Source: Brasilonema sp. CT11 (GTDB lineage Bacteria > Cyanobacteriota > Cyanobacteriia > Cyanobacteriales > Nostocaceae). From it: DNA of 64,000 nucleotides. Below, piece by piece: positions 52,273 through 62,358 of the stretch. The number at the start of each line of letters is the position of its first letter. The first letter of the stretch is position 1. The stretch covers positions 1 to 64,000 of the forward strand of contig NZ_JABXYX010000031.1 in NCBI RefSeq assembly GCF_017982655.1, read 5' to 3'. The translations under genes and the position numbers were made by a program. Under the pieces are notes generated by a model. That model ran no database searches, was not told where the DNA came from, and saw only the letters and a program-made list of their open reading frames with translations.

Positions 52273-53460
52273 TTGAGTTATCATTACGATGGCATAGCCC
52301 CTCACGGTGGGCAATTGGTGAATCGCATCGCTACACCTGAGCAAAAACAAGTATTTCTTTCAAAAGCCGACTTTTTACCGCGAGTTCAACTTAATGAACG
52401 AGCAGTATCAGATTTGCAAATGATTGCAATTGGTGGTTTTAGTCCACTAACTGGTTTTATGAACCAGGAAGATTATAATGGCGTTGTTGCTCAAATGCGA
52501 CTCGCCAACGGTACTGTTTGGTCAATTCCCGTTACACTTTCGGTGAGTGAAGAAGTCGCCGCTTCCTTAAATGAAGGTGATTTGATTCGCTTAGATAATC
52601 CTGCTGGTGAATATATCGGGGTATTAGAACTAACACAAAAATATCACTACGATAAAACTCGTGAAGCGGTTCATGTTTACCGAACTAATGATTCAAAGCA
52701 TCCTGGTGTACAGGTAGTTTACAATCAAGGTTCTGTAAATTTAGCAGGTGATGTGTGGTTATTAGAACGCAAATCTCATCCTCTGTTTCCAAAATACCAA
52801 GTTGATCCCGTCGAGTCTCGGCAGGTGTTTCAGCAATTGGGCTGGAAAACTGTTGTTGGGTTCCAAACTCGCAACCCGATTCACCGCGCTCATGAATATA
52901 TCCAAAAGTGCGCCCTAGAAATTGTGGATGGTCTATTTTTGCACCCATTGGTAGGAGCGACAAAAGAAGATGACATCGCCGCAGATGTGCGAATGCGCTG
53001 TTACGAAATTTTGATGGAAAAATACTACCCACATAACCGCGTCCTTTTAGCAATTAATCCCTCGGCTATGCGTTATGCTGGTCCTCGGGAGGCAATTTTC
53101 CATGCTTTGATTCGTAAGAACTACGGTTGCACTCACTTTATCGTCGGACGGGATCATGCTGGCGTAGGAAATTACTACGGCACTTATGATGCTCAGTACA
53201 TCTTTGATGAGTTTAAGCCTGAAGAATTGGGCATTGTACCGATGATGTTTGAACACGCCTTTTACTGCCTGCGTACCAAGCAAATGGCGACAGATAAAAC
53301 AAGTCCTAGTCTTCCAGAAGAGCGGATTCATCTTTCAGGAACAAAAGTGCGGGAAATGCTGCGCCGAGGCGAGTTACCTCCACCAGAATTTTCTCGTCCA
53401 GAAGTAGCAGCAGAATTGGCACGGGCAATGCGAGTAGCAGTTCATACTTACGAAATTTAA
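52273..53460 (+). CDS. sat: Sulfate adenylyltransferase (ATP sulfurylase)
   Basis: First step of sulfate assimilation: ATP + sulfate to APS + PPi. The 395 residues are the monofunctional form without APS kinase. Conserved blocks: [21 protein letters not shown], the [11 protein letters not shown] nucleotide site (about 197-207), [12 protein letters not shown] and [11 protein letters not shown]. The TTG start at 52273 is supported by GAAGGA 7 nt upstream and by the usual family N-terminus (MS..xDxIxPHGG). No other sulfate genes are adjacent. Confidence 0.95.
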   Translation: MSYHYDGIAPHGGQLVNRIATPEQKQVFLSKADFLPRVQLNERAVSDLQMIAIGGFSPLTGFMNQEDYNGVVAQMRLANGTVWSIPVTLSVSEEVAASLNEGDLIRLDNPAGEYIGVLELTQKYHYDKTREAVHVYRTNDSKHPGVQVVYNQGSVNLAGDVWLLERKSHPLFPKYQVDPVESRQVFQQLGWKTVVGFQTRNPIHRAHEYIQKCALEIVDGLFLHPLVGATKEDDIAADVRMRCYEILMEKYYPHNRVLLAINPSAMRYAGPREAIFHALIRKNYGCTHFIVGRDHAGVGNYYGTYDAQYIFDEFKPEELGIVPMMFEHAFYCLRTKQMATDKTSPSLPEERIHLSGTKVREMLRRGELPPPEFSRPEVAAELARAMRVAVHTYEI

Positions 53461-53565
53461 ACCATACAAAAGGCAGATAGTAAAGTGTAAAAGGTTGCTT
53501 TACACTCAGACCTCAGACCTTTAAGCTATAGCTGATAGACTGAGGCCTGATAGTTAACTTAAGTT

Positions 53566-55767
53566 ATGAAGCGGCGAACCTTTTTACAAAGTTTTGGCTC
53601 TATATTTGGGGTGTTGAGTGCGATTGAAACTGGGTGGTTGACATTAGGAAGCCGCTATTATCAAGCTTTGGCACAATCTGCACCTCGTAAATTGGCTTTA
53701 TTAGTCGGGATTAATCAGTACCCACAATCTCCAGCTTTGAGCGGTTGTTTAACTGATGTGGAACTACAAAGGGAACTTTTGATTCACCGCTTTGGTTTCC
53801 AACCCTCTGATATTATCTCGTTAACTAATGAACAAGCGACAAGCAAAGCTATTGAGACAACTTTTTTTGAGCATCTGGTTAACCAAGCAAAACCTGATGA
53901 TGTAGTTGTCTTCCACTATAGTGGCTATGGCAGTCGTGTCAAATTAGAAATGCAAGAAACAGAGCAAAACGCTCTTGTTTTATTTAATCAGACAAATGGA
54001 CAAGAAAGTAAAAAAGTCAACTATTTATTAGAAGAAACACTGTTGCTGATGTTGCGATCGCTTGCCACAAAGCATGTAGCAGCAGTGTTAGATACAAGCT
54101 ACTATACTCCCTCCAACTCTTTACTAACAAATCTAAAAATTCGCGCCCTCCCACAACCAGAACAAGCTATCTTATTACCAGAAGAACTTGAGTTGCAAAA
54201 ACAGCTACAAGCAAAAGTCTCTAGTGAAAAGTCAGTTATTGTGCTTTGCGCAACCTCTACCCCCAAGGAATTCGCAAGGGAGGAGCAGTTTTCTGGTTTT
54301 AGTGCGGGATTATTTACTTATGCCTTAACCCAGTATTTATGGCAAGCCATACCAGCAACAACAATTCAAGTCTGTTTGTCTCATGTGGCAGGTTCTATTC
54401 AGCAGTTAGGTAGTACAAAACAGCAACCAGCTTTATTGCTAGATAGCAAAAGTCAGCTTTCTCGTACACCGATTGGAGATATTTTGCTTCCAAACAGCGC
54501 CTGTGCAGAAGGAGTGGTTACAGGAGTGGAGGACAATGGAAAAACAACCACTATCTGGCTAGGAGGACTACCTGCACAAGTACTGGAATACTACGGAGTC
54601 AATTCACGATTCACGATCATTACAAAAGAAGGATCGAACATACAGCTGATTTTGAAATCGCGTGCTGGGTTGACAGCAAAAGCGCAAATTTTGAGTTCTG
54701 ATGGTACAACTTCTCCCCAAGTCGGACAACTTGTTCAGGAATCTGTGCGAGTTATACCCCGAAATATTGGTTTAACAGTCGCTTTTAATGGACTCGAAAG
54801 AATTGAACGAGTGGATGCAACAAGTGCCTTTTCAACCGCCACCCATCTACTAACCGTAGTCAGCGCAGAACAACCAGCAGATTATTTGTTTGGGAGAGTA
54901 CCTGAAGCGAATAACAAAGATTTAGCAGCGACAAATTCTACAGCTGCGTCTTCGAGTCCTTACGGTTTATTCTCTGTTGGTGGCGAGTTAATTCCAAGCA
55001 ATGGTGGAGAAGCTAAAGAAGCAGTGAAGGTGGCTGCACAGCGGTTAAAACCAAAACTAGGAACTTTACTGGCGGCAAAATTATGGGGACTCACACAAAA
55101 TACAGGATCTTCTCGCTTGGGGATTAAGGCAACATTAGAGATCATAGGTTCTTTAACACCTAGGGCAGTCATACAACGAGAAACACTGCCAAACCAAACC
55201 ACTCAAACATCAAACAAGAAGTCATTCAATCCTGAACTTGGTGATATTCCCAGTGTCAGCGTTGGCAGTAAGATACAGTATCGAGTGGAAAACAAGAGCG
55301 ATCGCCCTGTTTATCTGATGCTGCTAGCATTAAATAGCAGTAGAACTGCGATCGCCTTGGTGCCCTGGTACAAAGATACTGAAGCAGACTCATCGCAAAC
55401 CAAACTAGTCGCCAAAGATATAGTTATCTCCCCAGGAGAAACTTTAACAGTACCACAAACTACTTCAGGTTTTGAATGGGTTGTGCAAGCACCAACTTCC
55501 TTAAGTGAAACCCAACTTATTTTTAGTACTGCACCTTTTACCCAGTCCCTCGCTGCTTTAGAAGCTGCTAAGTATCCCAAAGCAGAACAGCACCGTATTC
55601 AGCCCTTGATAAACCCCCTAGAAGTCACACAAGCTGTTCTACAAGATTTACATAATGCCAGTGCAATCAAGGATACGAACACTACAACGACTGATTCCTA
55701 TATATTGGATGTGAATAATTGGGCAAGTCTTAGTTTTGTTTATCAGGTGGTTGAACAAAATTGCTAG
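53566..55767 (+). CDS. Caspase-fold protein with substituted catalytic dyad
   Basis: 733-residue exported protein. The N-terminus MKRRTFLQSFGSIFGVLSAIETGWL resembles a Tat/Sec leader. A caspase p20-like domain covers about 40-250 (KLALLVGINQYPQSPALSGCLTDVELQRELLIHRFGF). The family HYSGHG motif reads HYSGYGS (about 118-124) and the DxCxSG motif reads DTSYYTP (about 176), so both catalytic His and Cys are lost (Tyr and Ser/Tyr). About 255-733 is a beta-rich region ending in a C-terminal domain seen in cyanobacterial caspase-like proteins. Such YS-type pseudo-orthocaspases have been noted in cyanobacteria. Proteolysis is unlikely; scaffolding is possible. Confidence 0.85.
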   Translation: MKRRTFLQSFGSIFGVLSAIETGWLTLGSRYYQALAQSAPRKLALLVGINQYPQSPALSGCLTDVELQRELLIHRFGFQPSDIISLTNEQATSKAIETTFFEHLVNQAKPDDVVVFHYSGYGSRVKLEMQETEQNALVLFNQTNGQESKKVNYLLEETLLLMLRSLATKHVAAVLDTSYYTPSNSLLTNLKIRALPQPEQAILLPEELELQKQLQAKVSSEKSVIVLCATSTPKEFAREEQFSGFSAGLFTYALTQYLWQAIPATTIQVCLSHVAGSIQQLGSTKQQPALLLDSKSQLSRTPIGDILLPNSACAEGVVTGVEDNGKTTTIWLGGLPAQVLEYYGVNSRFTIITKEGSNIQLILKSRAGLTAKAQILSSDGTTSPQVGQLVQESVRVIPRNIGLTVAFNGLERIERVDATSAFSTATHLLTVVSAEQPADYLFGRVPEANNKDLAATNSTAASSSPYGLFSVGGELIPSNGGEAKEAVKVAAQRLKPKLGTLLAAKLWGLTQNTGSSRLGIKATLEIIGSLTPRAVIQRETLPNQTTQTSNKKSFNPELGDIPSVSVGSKIQYRVENKSDRPVYLMLLALNSSRTAIALVPWYKDTEADSSQTKLVAKDIVISPGETLTVPQTTSGFEWVVQAPTSLSETQLIFSTAPFTQSLAALEAAKYPKAEQHRIQPLINPLEVTQAVLQDLHNASAIKDTNTTTTDSYILDVNNWASLSFVYQVVEQNC

Positions 55768-55813
55768 CTTCGAGGCTTGGATTAAGTTTTTCGTCTGCCT
55801 GAGGAACAATATA

Positions 55814-55916
55814 TATAGCAATCCTATTTGAGTTGTAAAAATTATCGAACCGCCAAGACGCCAAGGACGCCAAGAAAAGAAACAGAGAATTTCATGAATC
55901 ATTTAGGATTGCTATA
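55814..55916. repeat. Inverted-repeat element with CGCCAAGA core
   Basis: The ends tatagcaatcctattt and catttaggattgctata are inverted. The core accgccaagacgccaaggacgccaagaa shows the tandem unit intact. It is the cleanest example of the family found nested at 5232 and, with a CGCAGAGG core, at 35178. GGGAACA heptamers follow at 55918-55935. The rest of the spacer to 56121 has no gene. Confidence 0.7.
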
Positions 55917-56121
55917 GCAGGGAACAGGGAACAGGAAAAAAACTTGAAAGTCTTTTGGTGAGCGTGTTTTCTCATTATTTCGTGTCCTAATCTACCTGGC
56001 GACTGCTATATGTGCTGGTATTGAAATTAATCTCATCTCAAATAGTTCGTTCTCATTATCTGAACAAAAATAACCCAGAACACAGTTGTCATAACGGGCT
56101 GCGTTCTGAGTTCTTTTTTTA

Positions 56122-56988
56122 CTAATATTCTCCCAAAAACTCTCGTATGTAATGATTGACTAATTGAGGCTGTTCCTGCTGTACCCAATGGCTACAGTTA
56201 GGAATATATCTGATTTTAAAATCTTTCACATAAGCTTGAGTGCCGTAGGTTAATTCCTTACCAAGGGCAGTATCGTTTTCTCCCCAAATCATCAACGTTG
56301 GTACTTCCAAAACACCCCAACTTTGATTAACTATTCTCTGTTTAAAAATGTTGCGATAATAGTTCAACATTGCTGTCAAAGCACCACGTTTGGCAGCAGC
56401 ATCTTTGTAAGCATCAAGATCCGCTTGAGTGAAAGCGCTTTTGTTGAGCGCCATACCTTTAAATGCATTTTCAACGAGTTGATAATCTAAGGATTGTATG
56501 AGGAATTCTGGTATTCCTGGTAATTGAAATAAGAATATATACCAGCTACGTAGCAACTGTTGAGGAGTGCGTAAGCCTTCGGCAAATTTAGCGGGATGAG
56601 GCAGATTAAGTACAATTAAACGCTCTACCATTTGGGGATGAGAGTAAGCGAAATTCCAGGCGATCGCACCACCCCAATCATGTCCCACCAAAATACATTT
56701 TTCGTATCCCAATCCTTTAATAAGTGCCTCAACATCTCTAACAAATTCATCCATCACATAAGCTGACTGGTTCTTAGGTTTTTCGCTGTCGTTATAGCCA
56801 CGCAAGTCAAGGGCAACCACTTTAAAGTTTTGGGCAAATTCTGGTATTTGATACCGCCATGAGTACCAAAACTCAGGAAAGCCATGCAACATTACCAATA
56901 AAGAACCATTCCCTTGAGTAACGTAATGCAATTTCATGCCGTTTGCAGTGATATATTTATGCTGCCATGAGCCTTCTAGTACAGACAT
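56122..56988 (-). CDS. Alpha/beta hydrolase, epoxide hydrolase-like
   Basis: 288 residues, single domain with cap. HGFPEFWYSWRYQIP (oxyanion, about 35-49) and nucleophile Asp in VGHDWGGAIAW (about 103) are epoxide-hydrolase or haloalkane-dehalogenase features. The acid lies in WGENDTALG and His in NCSHWVQQEQP (about 268). Cap-domain tyrosines needed for epoxide opening are likely (SWYIFLFQLPGIPE; LNYYRNIF). Substrate unknown. Single gene, start ATG 56988. Confidence 0.9.
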   Translation of the reverse strand: MSVLEGSWQHKYITANGMKLHYVTQGNGSLLVMLHGFPEFWYSWRYQIPEFAQNFKVVALDLRGYNDSEKPKNQSAYVMDEFVRDVEALIKGLGYEKCILVGHDWGGAIAWNFAYSHPQMVERLIVLNLPHPAKFAEGLRTPQQLLRSWYIFLFQLPGIPEFLIQSLDYQLVENAFKGMALNKSAFTQADLDAYKDAAAKRGALTAMLNYYRNIFKQRIVNQSWGVLEVPTLMIWGENDTALGKELTYGTQAYVKDFKIRYIPNCSHWVQQEQPQLVNHYIREFLGEY

Positions 56989-57191
56989 AATTTATACTCT
57001 TGAAGAACGCAACTCTCAATACAAGTATTAATAATAACTAATCTCGTAATATTATCCATATGAAATAAAAACTTGAAAAGAAAATCAGTTTTCAACCATT
57101 ATTAATTTAGGAATTAATAATTCCTCTCTCGGTAGATGTATGTTTTGGAGAAAATCTGCTAAATACTTAGCTATGATTAAATCCAAGTCTT

Positions 57192-58007
57192 ATGACACAG
57201 CAACTCATACATCATCATTCATTATGGATTGAAAGACTAGCCAGATTTGGTTATATATCTAAAGGAATAGTTTACGCGATCGTTGGACTATTGGCAGCGC
57301 AGGCGGCATTTAGCAGTGGTGGTAAAATCACTGATACTAAAGGCGCTCTCCGGGAAATTGTCAATCAGCCATTTGGAGAGTTTCTACTAGCTTTAGTGGC
57401 AATTGGACTAATTGGATACGTAATTCTTCGTTTTGTACAGGCAATAAACGACCCAGAAAATAAAGGCACAGATGCTAAAGGTTTGGTACAGCGATCTGGT
57501 TATGTAATCAATGGTTTTGTCTATGCTAGTATTGCTTGGAGTGCTGTGCAGATTATTCTCGGTTCTAACAGTGGTGGTAACAGTAACTCTAAACAAGATT
57601 GGACAGCAAAATTACTTGATCAGCCTTTTGGTCAATGGTTAGTTGGTGCTGGGGGGGCGTTTGTTATTGGTTTGGGTTTCTATCAGTTCTATCAAGCCTT
57701 TAGTAGTAAGTTTCTGAGAAACTTAAATTTGAATGAATTGGACGATTCAGAACGCAAGTTAGTAATGGGTATTTCTAGATTTGGTTTAGTAGCGCGAGGG
57801 ATAGTCTTCTGTATTACTGGCTGGTTTTTGATTCAAGCAGCAACTCAGTCTGACGCTAGTCAAGCAGGAGGTTTAAGTGACGTGTTACACACATTAGCAC
57901 AACAACCATATGGTCCTTGGCTTTTGGGTATCGTGGCGCTGGGTTTAGTTGCTTATGGTGTTTACATGGTAATTCAGGCACGCTATCGTCGGGTAGTCAC
58001 ACGTTGA
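57192..58007 (+). CDS. DUF1206 membrane protein
   Basis: 271-residue integral membrane protein made of three homologous units of two helices each (RFGYISKGIVYAIVG... ; RSGYVINGFVYASIA... ; RFGLVARGIVFCITG...). Each unit ends in a QPFG/QPYG-x(3)-L helix. This triple repeat is the hallmark of DUF1206. Function unknown. The following gene begins 7 nt after its stop, so the pair is probably one transcript. Confidence 0.9.
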   Translation: MTQQLIHHHSLWIERLARFGYISKGIVYAIVGLLAAQAAFSSGGKITDTKGALREIVNQPFGEFLLALVAIGLIGYVILRFVQAINDPENKGTDAKGLVQRSGYVINGFVYASIAWSAVQIILGSNSGGNSNSKQDWTAKLLDQPFGQWLVGAGGAFVIGLGFYQFYQAFSSKFLRNLNLNELDDSERKLVMGISRFGLVARGIVFCITGWFLIQAATQSDASQAGGLSDVLHTLAQQPYGPWLLGIVALGLVAYGVYMVIQARYRRVVTR

Positions 58008-58014
58008 AAAGTCT

Positions 58015-59166
58015 ATGGCAAAAGTAGAAATACGCGGTGTCTGGTTACCTACAACAGATAGCAAAGTTTTCAATTCCCGAGAAAACATTGCAGAAGCTAT
58101 GGATTTCCTCGCCCAGACAGGATTTAATGTTGTCTTCCCTGTTGTTTGGAACAAAGGGGCGACAATGTATCCTAGTCAATTGATGCGTCAAACCTTTAAT
58201 ACAGAAATCAACCCACAGTTTGTAGGACGCGATCCCTTGGCGGAAGTCGTTACAGAGGCGCGGCGGGTGGGGTTAAAAATCATTCCTTGGTTTGAATATG
58301 GATTCGCCAGTTCCTACAATTTAAATGGTGGACAATTGCTGGTAAAAAAACCTGAATGGGCTGCCCGTGATAGTCAGGGGAACTTGCTGAAAAAAAATGG
58401 CTTTGAGTGGCTCAATGCCCTTGATCCAGAAGTTCAAGATTTCATGTTAAATATAATATTGGAAGTCGTAAAAAATTATGATGTAGATGGTATCCAAGGT
58501 GATGACCGTCTGCCTGCATTCCCTAGTGAAGGCGGCTATGACAGGGGAACTCAAGAACGCTATCGTCAGCAGTTTGGTGAGAATCCGCCAAAAAACTTCA
58601 AGGATGGAAGATGGTTGCAGTGGCGTGCCGATATTCTCACTGAATTTCTTGCCCGCCTCTATCAAGAAGTCAAAGCGATTAATTCTAACCTGTTAATATC
58701 AATAACTCCGAATATCCATGACTGGGCATATAAAGAATACTTACAAGACTCGCCTACTTGGCTGAAACGAGGGCTTGTAGATATGATCCATCCTCAAATC
58801 TATCGTCGTGATTTTCTTTCTTATAAAAACATTATTGATAAATTAGTAAACGAGCAATTCACAGATAATACTCTCTCGAAGTTAGCACCAGGAATTCTGA
58901 TGAAAATTGGTTCTTACCGGATAAGTTCAGAGCACTTATTGCAGGCTATTGAGTATAACCGTGGTTGTGGAATTTATGGGGAAGTTTTCTTTTTCTACGA
59001 AGGTTTGCGACAAGAAAACAACGCCTTAGCTGAGGTGTTGCGAAAAGGTCCTTATGCCCAATCTGCTGCTTTTCCCTCTCTAGAAGATTTAAATCAAGGT
59101 AGAGTAAGCAAGAAAACATCTTCTATTGGGCAGCAGTTGCTGAGGTTTTTAAGAAATCTTGTTTAG
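58015..59166 (+). CDS. GHL10-type (glycosyl hydrolase-like, DUF187) TIM-barrel protein
   Basis: 383 residues, no obvious signal peptide. Matches the GHL10 family: EIRGVWLPTTDSKVF at the start, FNVVFPVVWNKGATMYPS, PWFEYGFASS and DVDGIQGDDRLPAFPSEGGYD. IHPQIYRR and EVFFFYEGL are late strands. Conserved Asp/Glu at strand ends (GDDR, FEYGF) are candidate catalytic acids. Many relatives are fused to S-layer or lipoprotein modules; this one is a bare catalytic domain. Likely cotranscribed with the genes before and after. Confidence 0.88.
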   Translation: MAKVEIRGVWLPTTDSKVFNSRENIAEAMDFLAQTGFNVVFPVVWNKGATMYPSQLMRQTFNTEINPQFVGRDPLAEVVTEARRVGLKIIPWFEYGFASSYNLNGGQLLVKKPEWAARDSQGNLLKKNGFEWLNALDPEVQDFMLNIILEVVKNYDVDGIQGDDRLPAFPSEGGYDRGTQERYRQQFGENPPKNFKDGRWLQWRADILTEFLARLYQEVKAINSNLLISITPNIHDWAYKEYLQDSPTWLKRGLVDMIHPQIYRRDFLSYKNIIDKLVNEQFTDNTLSKLAPGILMKIGSYRISSEHLLQAIEYNRGCGIYGEVFFFYEGLRQENNALAEVLRKGPYAQSAAFPSLEDLNQGRVSKKTSSIGQQLLRFLRNLV

Positions 59167-59176
59167 GGGGTTATGC

Positions 59177-59629
59177 ATGGAATATCAATTGCAGGTGGAA
59201 AAGAATATTGAAACTCTTAAAAACGATTTACCAACACTTTTTCAAAAGGATATTTCTTACGACATCTACACGCAGGATATTTACTTTCAAGATCCTGTCA
59301 ACAAATTTAAAGGAAAATTGAACTATCGCATTATCTTTTGGACTTTACGATTTCACGCTCGATTATTTTTTACTAAAATTTACTTTGATTTACACGAAGT
59401 CTATCAGTCAGCCGAAGACATAATTTTGGCTAAGTGGACAGTCAGGGGCGTTTTGCGCGTTCCTTGGAAAGCTGGAGTGTTTTTCAACGGCTATTCAACT
59501 TACAAACTCAATCAAGAGGGTTTAATTTACGAACATATCGACACTTGGGATCGCAAACCAGGTGAGGTTTTGCAGCAGTTCTTCCGCAAGGGAGCAGATA
59601 TCAGCGATAAAAGTTCCATGAAGTTTTGA
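59177..59629 (+). CDS. DUF2358 family protein
   Basis: 150 residues from ATG 59177, with AGGGGG about 8 nt upstream. An upstream in-frame TTG at 59159 would overlap the previous gene. The SnoaL/NTF2-like pattern with YDIYTQDIYFQDPVNKFKG and IYEHIDTWDRKPGEVLQQFF matches the plant/cyanobacterial DUF2358. Function unknown. Third gene of a likely operon with DUF1206 and GHL10. Confidence 0.85.
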   Translation: MEYQLQVEKNIETLKNDLPTLFQKDISYDIYTQDIYFQDPVNKFKGKLNYRIIFWTLRFHARLFFTKIYFDLHEVYQSAEDIILAKWTVRGVLRVPWKAGVFFNGYSTYKLNQEGLIYEHIDTWDRKPGEVLQQFFRKGADISDKSSMKF

Positions 59630-59948
59630 AGTTGACACTCTCCTGCTTTTTTTGTGTCACTCAGTATTTCTCACGGTAATACCCTGTTTAAACTAGATAT
59701 ACAAAGCCCTTCGGAGTTTCTCTCTGGTGCTCTGTAACCATCAAAGGGCTAAATTAAGAACATCTTCATGGAGAATTGGCATACATTTACAGAGAATTGG
59801 TATAACATGAAAAAGTTTATGAAGATCCTTTCATACCAATTCCCCATAGAAAATTGGTATAAACCTCATAATGTCTTCTGTAATTTCCTGGTAGCTGGGA
59901 CAATTAGTTGAATAAAAATTAAGTGCGATGACTTTAAGGAGAATCGAA
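59630..59948. other. Spacer with repeated agaattggtata segments
   Basis: agcccttcgg...aagggct (about 59704-59750) can fold into a long-loop stem. From about 59769 the unit gagaattggtata occurs in direct and inverted form (59782-59803, 59831-59862) like the ends of the element at 2691-2805, but without the core. The ribosome site AAGGAG of the next gene is at 59936-59941. Confidence 0.45.
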
Positions 59949-60386
59949 ATGAGACTTAGCGACGATCTGTTAAACCCTAGTAAAAAGAATATAGTTGTGG
60001 CTGACTGCACGAAGTTGATGGATCAGCAAGTTGCTTCAATGCAAGGGGTTTCTGGTCTGGCCTTTAAAGCCGGCTACACAGCCATAAAGGGGTTTGCGCC
60101 TAGTTATTGTGCTGACGCCGTTGCAATGCTTCTGCCGCAATCATTGACGGCAATTGATCCCATTTGGAGTGAGGGCATACAGTCAGGAGATCCAGTCCAA
60201 CACCTCACCCAGAACAGTTCTCGTACAGCGGATGCAATACTCAGCATTACCGACGCAAAGATAGAGAAAACCAAGAATAAGGCTCTGCGAGGTGTATATG
60301 ATAAACTCCGCAATTCAGCTAAGAAGCATGTGGAAGAGGCGGTACCTGGCTTAGCTAAGATAATTGATAACCATACTAAGAACTGA
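59949..60386 (+). CDS. DUF6918-like small protein
   Basis: 145 residues from ATG 59949, supported by AAGGAG 8 nt upstream; a GTG-free longer frame from 59928 lacks such a site. The pattern LSDDLLNPSKKNIVVADCTKLMDQQVAS... VYDKLRNSAKKHVEEAVPGLAKIIDNH resembles the family I recall as DUF6918. Predicted all-alpha, no membrane segment. Function unknown. Single gene. Confidence 0.75.
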   Translation: MRLSDDLLNPSKKNIVVADCTKLMDQQVASMQGVSGLAFKAGYTAIKGFAPSYCADAVAMLLPQSLTAIDPIWSEGIQSGDPVQHLTQNSSRTADAILSITDAKIEKTKNKALRGVYDKLRNSAKKHVEEAVPGLAKIIDNHTKN

Positions 60387-60528
60387 GCAGGTATTGAGTA
60401 GTTATCAATAAGATTGGGGTTTTCCCCCAATCTCAATGATTTGCAGAGCTTGGATTCAGTTTATGCCAAATGACACCAAGAGCATTCTCAAACTATACGC
60501 TTACATGCTTTACAGTTAACAAGCGAAA

Positions 60529-62022
60529 TTAGACAAAGCACTCAGAAGTAAAACTTCCATGCAACCCATAAGGAATATGGTGCTTGAGATGCAATCTAGC
60601 TATAGGTTCTTTGTGGAAATCATTGGCATCTAAAATCACTAAATCTGAGCGATGGTACTCGGAATCATAAACTAAAGCCAGCACCCAACCATCATCTTCC
60701 CTTTGAGAGTTTGGACGTGGAACAAAAATAGGTTCACTAGCAAATCCATATGGGGCGGCGCTCCAAAGTTGTTGTTTTCCTGACTCCAAATCCACTTTCA
60801 GAAATGCTTGCAATGGAGCATTACCAGTCTCTGCATGAGCAGCACCCATATATAAATAACGATATGGGCGACCAACGTTTTGCGGATGTAAGGTGGGAAA
60901 TTCACAACACCGATTGATCAACAACTCCCCCTGCACTGTTTGATCCTTGGGATTAAGATGAAAACGCCATAATTGTCCTGGCTTGAGAGCATCGAAATCT
61001 ACTTGTCGAAAATCACTTTCCGGTTGTACTTCTGGGAGAGATTCGTAGCAAAGTGAGTCAATAACAATTTGATCTTCCAGCTCAATTGCATTGACATGGT
61101 GGAAGACAAAGCCGGTTCGCGTTTCTATAATTTTAACTCCCTTTTGTTTCGGGTTACGCGAAATGATGATCAAGCGAGTGGGTTGTTCTGGCTGAAACTT
61201 AATACATTGCCCTGCACCACGCATTCCCAATACAAAAGGTATGGGATTAAAGCTGACAGGATTTTGAAAGAATATACAGTAGTTCGGGGTAATGGCAAAA
61301 TCGTGGATAAAGGCGAATCCTGGAACACTATGGGCGTGCTGTCGTACAATCTGACCCTCAGTATTTAGCTCAAAAATTGTAATCGTGGTGGATAATCCCG
61401 GCTTGATGGAAAAGTTGACAAGGCTTGGCGCACCATTATCTTGAGCGCAACTAAAGTCTAAGCGGGGATGGGCAGAAAATGCTTCACCTTCTGACAACAC
61501 ACCGTTAAAGTATTCTTTGCCCAAAGTTTCTAAAGTGTAGGGATCAAGACGATAAGGCTCAGCGGCTTCCCACAGTGCCAGCAGTTTACCGCCCCAATAA
61601 ATCACATTAGTATTGGCAATATTTTTGAGTTTGAAATCTAAAGCATTAGCCAGCCAACCACCGGGTTTTTGGGTTCCAAAAACACCTCGATACAGGATTT
61701 TGCCAGCTTTTTGTTCTTCCAAATACTCTTGAGTACGGACAAAGCGGTTGCGGAAGTGAGCACGACCATTGGAGAAGGTGATACGGCTAATCATCCCATC
61801 TCCATCAAAAGGGTGATGAATCCGTTGCCCTTTGATATCTAACAAACCAGGACCATTTCTAAACAGCGTACCATGCAGTTCCTGGGGAATTTGTCCTTCT
61901 ACATCATCAATCCAATAATCAAATTCTTTCTCTAGGGATTCATATCCTCTTTGCCAATCCCCACGATTGTAGGGTTTTGCTGGAACTGTAGAGGCTTGAT
62001 CGTAAAGTTGAAAACTTTGCAT
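60529..62022 (-). CDS. Carotenoid oxygenase (RPE65/CCD family)
   Basis: 497 residues from ATG 62022 (MQSFQLYDQAS); the longer frame to 62079 has an unlikely N-terminus. Seven-bladed propeller enzyme that cleaves carotenoids or apocarotenoids with a four-His Fe(II) site. Candidate ligands: SAHPRLD, AFIHDFAI, VFHHVNAI and LHGSFTSE. The opening LHGTLFRNGPGLLDIKGQRIHHPFDGDGMI is diagnostic. C-terminal iron ligand intact. The cleavage position cannot be told from sequence alone. Its stop overlaps nothing; downstream gene is convergent. Confidence 0.93.
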   Translation of the reverse strand: MQSFQLYDQASTVPAKPYNRGDWQRGYESLEKEFDYWIDDVEGQIPQELHGTLFRNGPGLLDIKGQRIHHPFDGDGMISRITFSNGRAHFRNRFVRTQEYLEEQKAGKILYRGVFGTQKPGGWLANALDFKLKNIANTNVIYWGGKLLALWEAAEPYRLDPYTLETLGKEYFNGVLSEGEAFSAHPRLDFSCAQDNGAPSLVNFSIKPGLSTTITIFELNTEGQIVRQHAHSVPGFAFIHDFAITPNYCIFFQNPVSFNPIPFVLGMRGAGQCIKFQPEQPTRLIIISRNPKQKGVKIIETRTGFVFHHVNAIELEDQIVIDSLCYESLPEVQPESDFRQVDFDALKPGQLWRFHLNPKDQTVQGELLINRCCEFPTLHPQNVGRPYRYLYMGAAHAETGNAPLQAFLKVDLESGKQQLWSAAPYGFASEPIFVPRPNSQREDDGWVLALVYDSEYHRSDLVILDANDFHKEPIARLHLKHHIPYGLHGSFTSECFV

Positions 62023-62358
62023 GTCAATTCTGGACTTGAAATTTTGAATTGGAAATCTTGGATTTTTGATTAGGAACACACAGCGCTAACCACTCTGTTG
62101 CTATTCAACTGGTTGTTCAGACTCTGGTGGTTGTACTATCAACTCAGATAAGTAGCTCAATATAAAAAAACATAAAATACGATTCTTGCGATTGCTACCC
62201 TATGGCTGACGCCACGCCTGACGGCTATCGGGAAGCCCCCTCCGGGGTCTACGTTTCACTCCGTTCCACTCGCAATGACATTTCACGTTGAATTAGGTTG
62301 AGCTACTTATGAATTCAGATAAAAATGGTTGTTCTTCACTCTTTGTTAAAGCTGGTTG
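62023..62358. other. Spacer with dispersed repeat
   Basis: 62205-62282 carries acgcctgacggctatcggga...cgtttcactccgttccactcgcaatgacat, related to 49333-49410. The surrounding sequence repeats parts of the end of the next gene's tail (ggttgtt...actc). No gene found. Confidence 0.45.
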
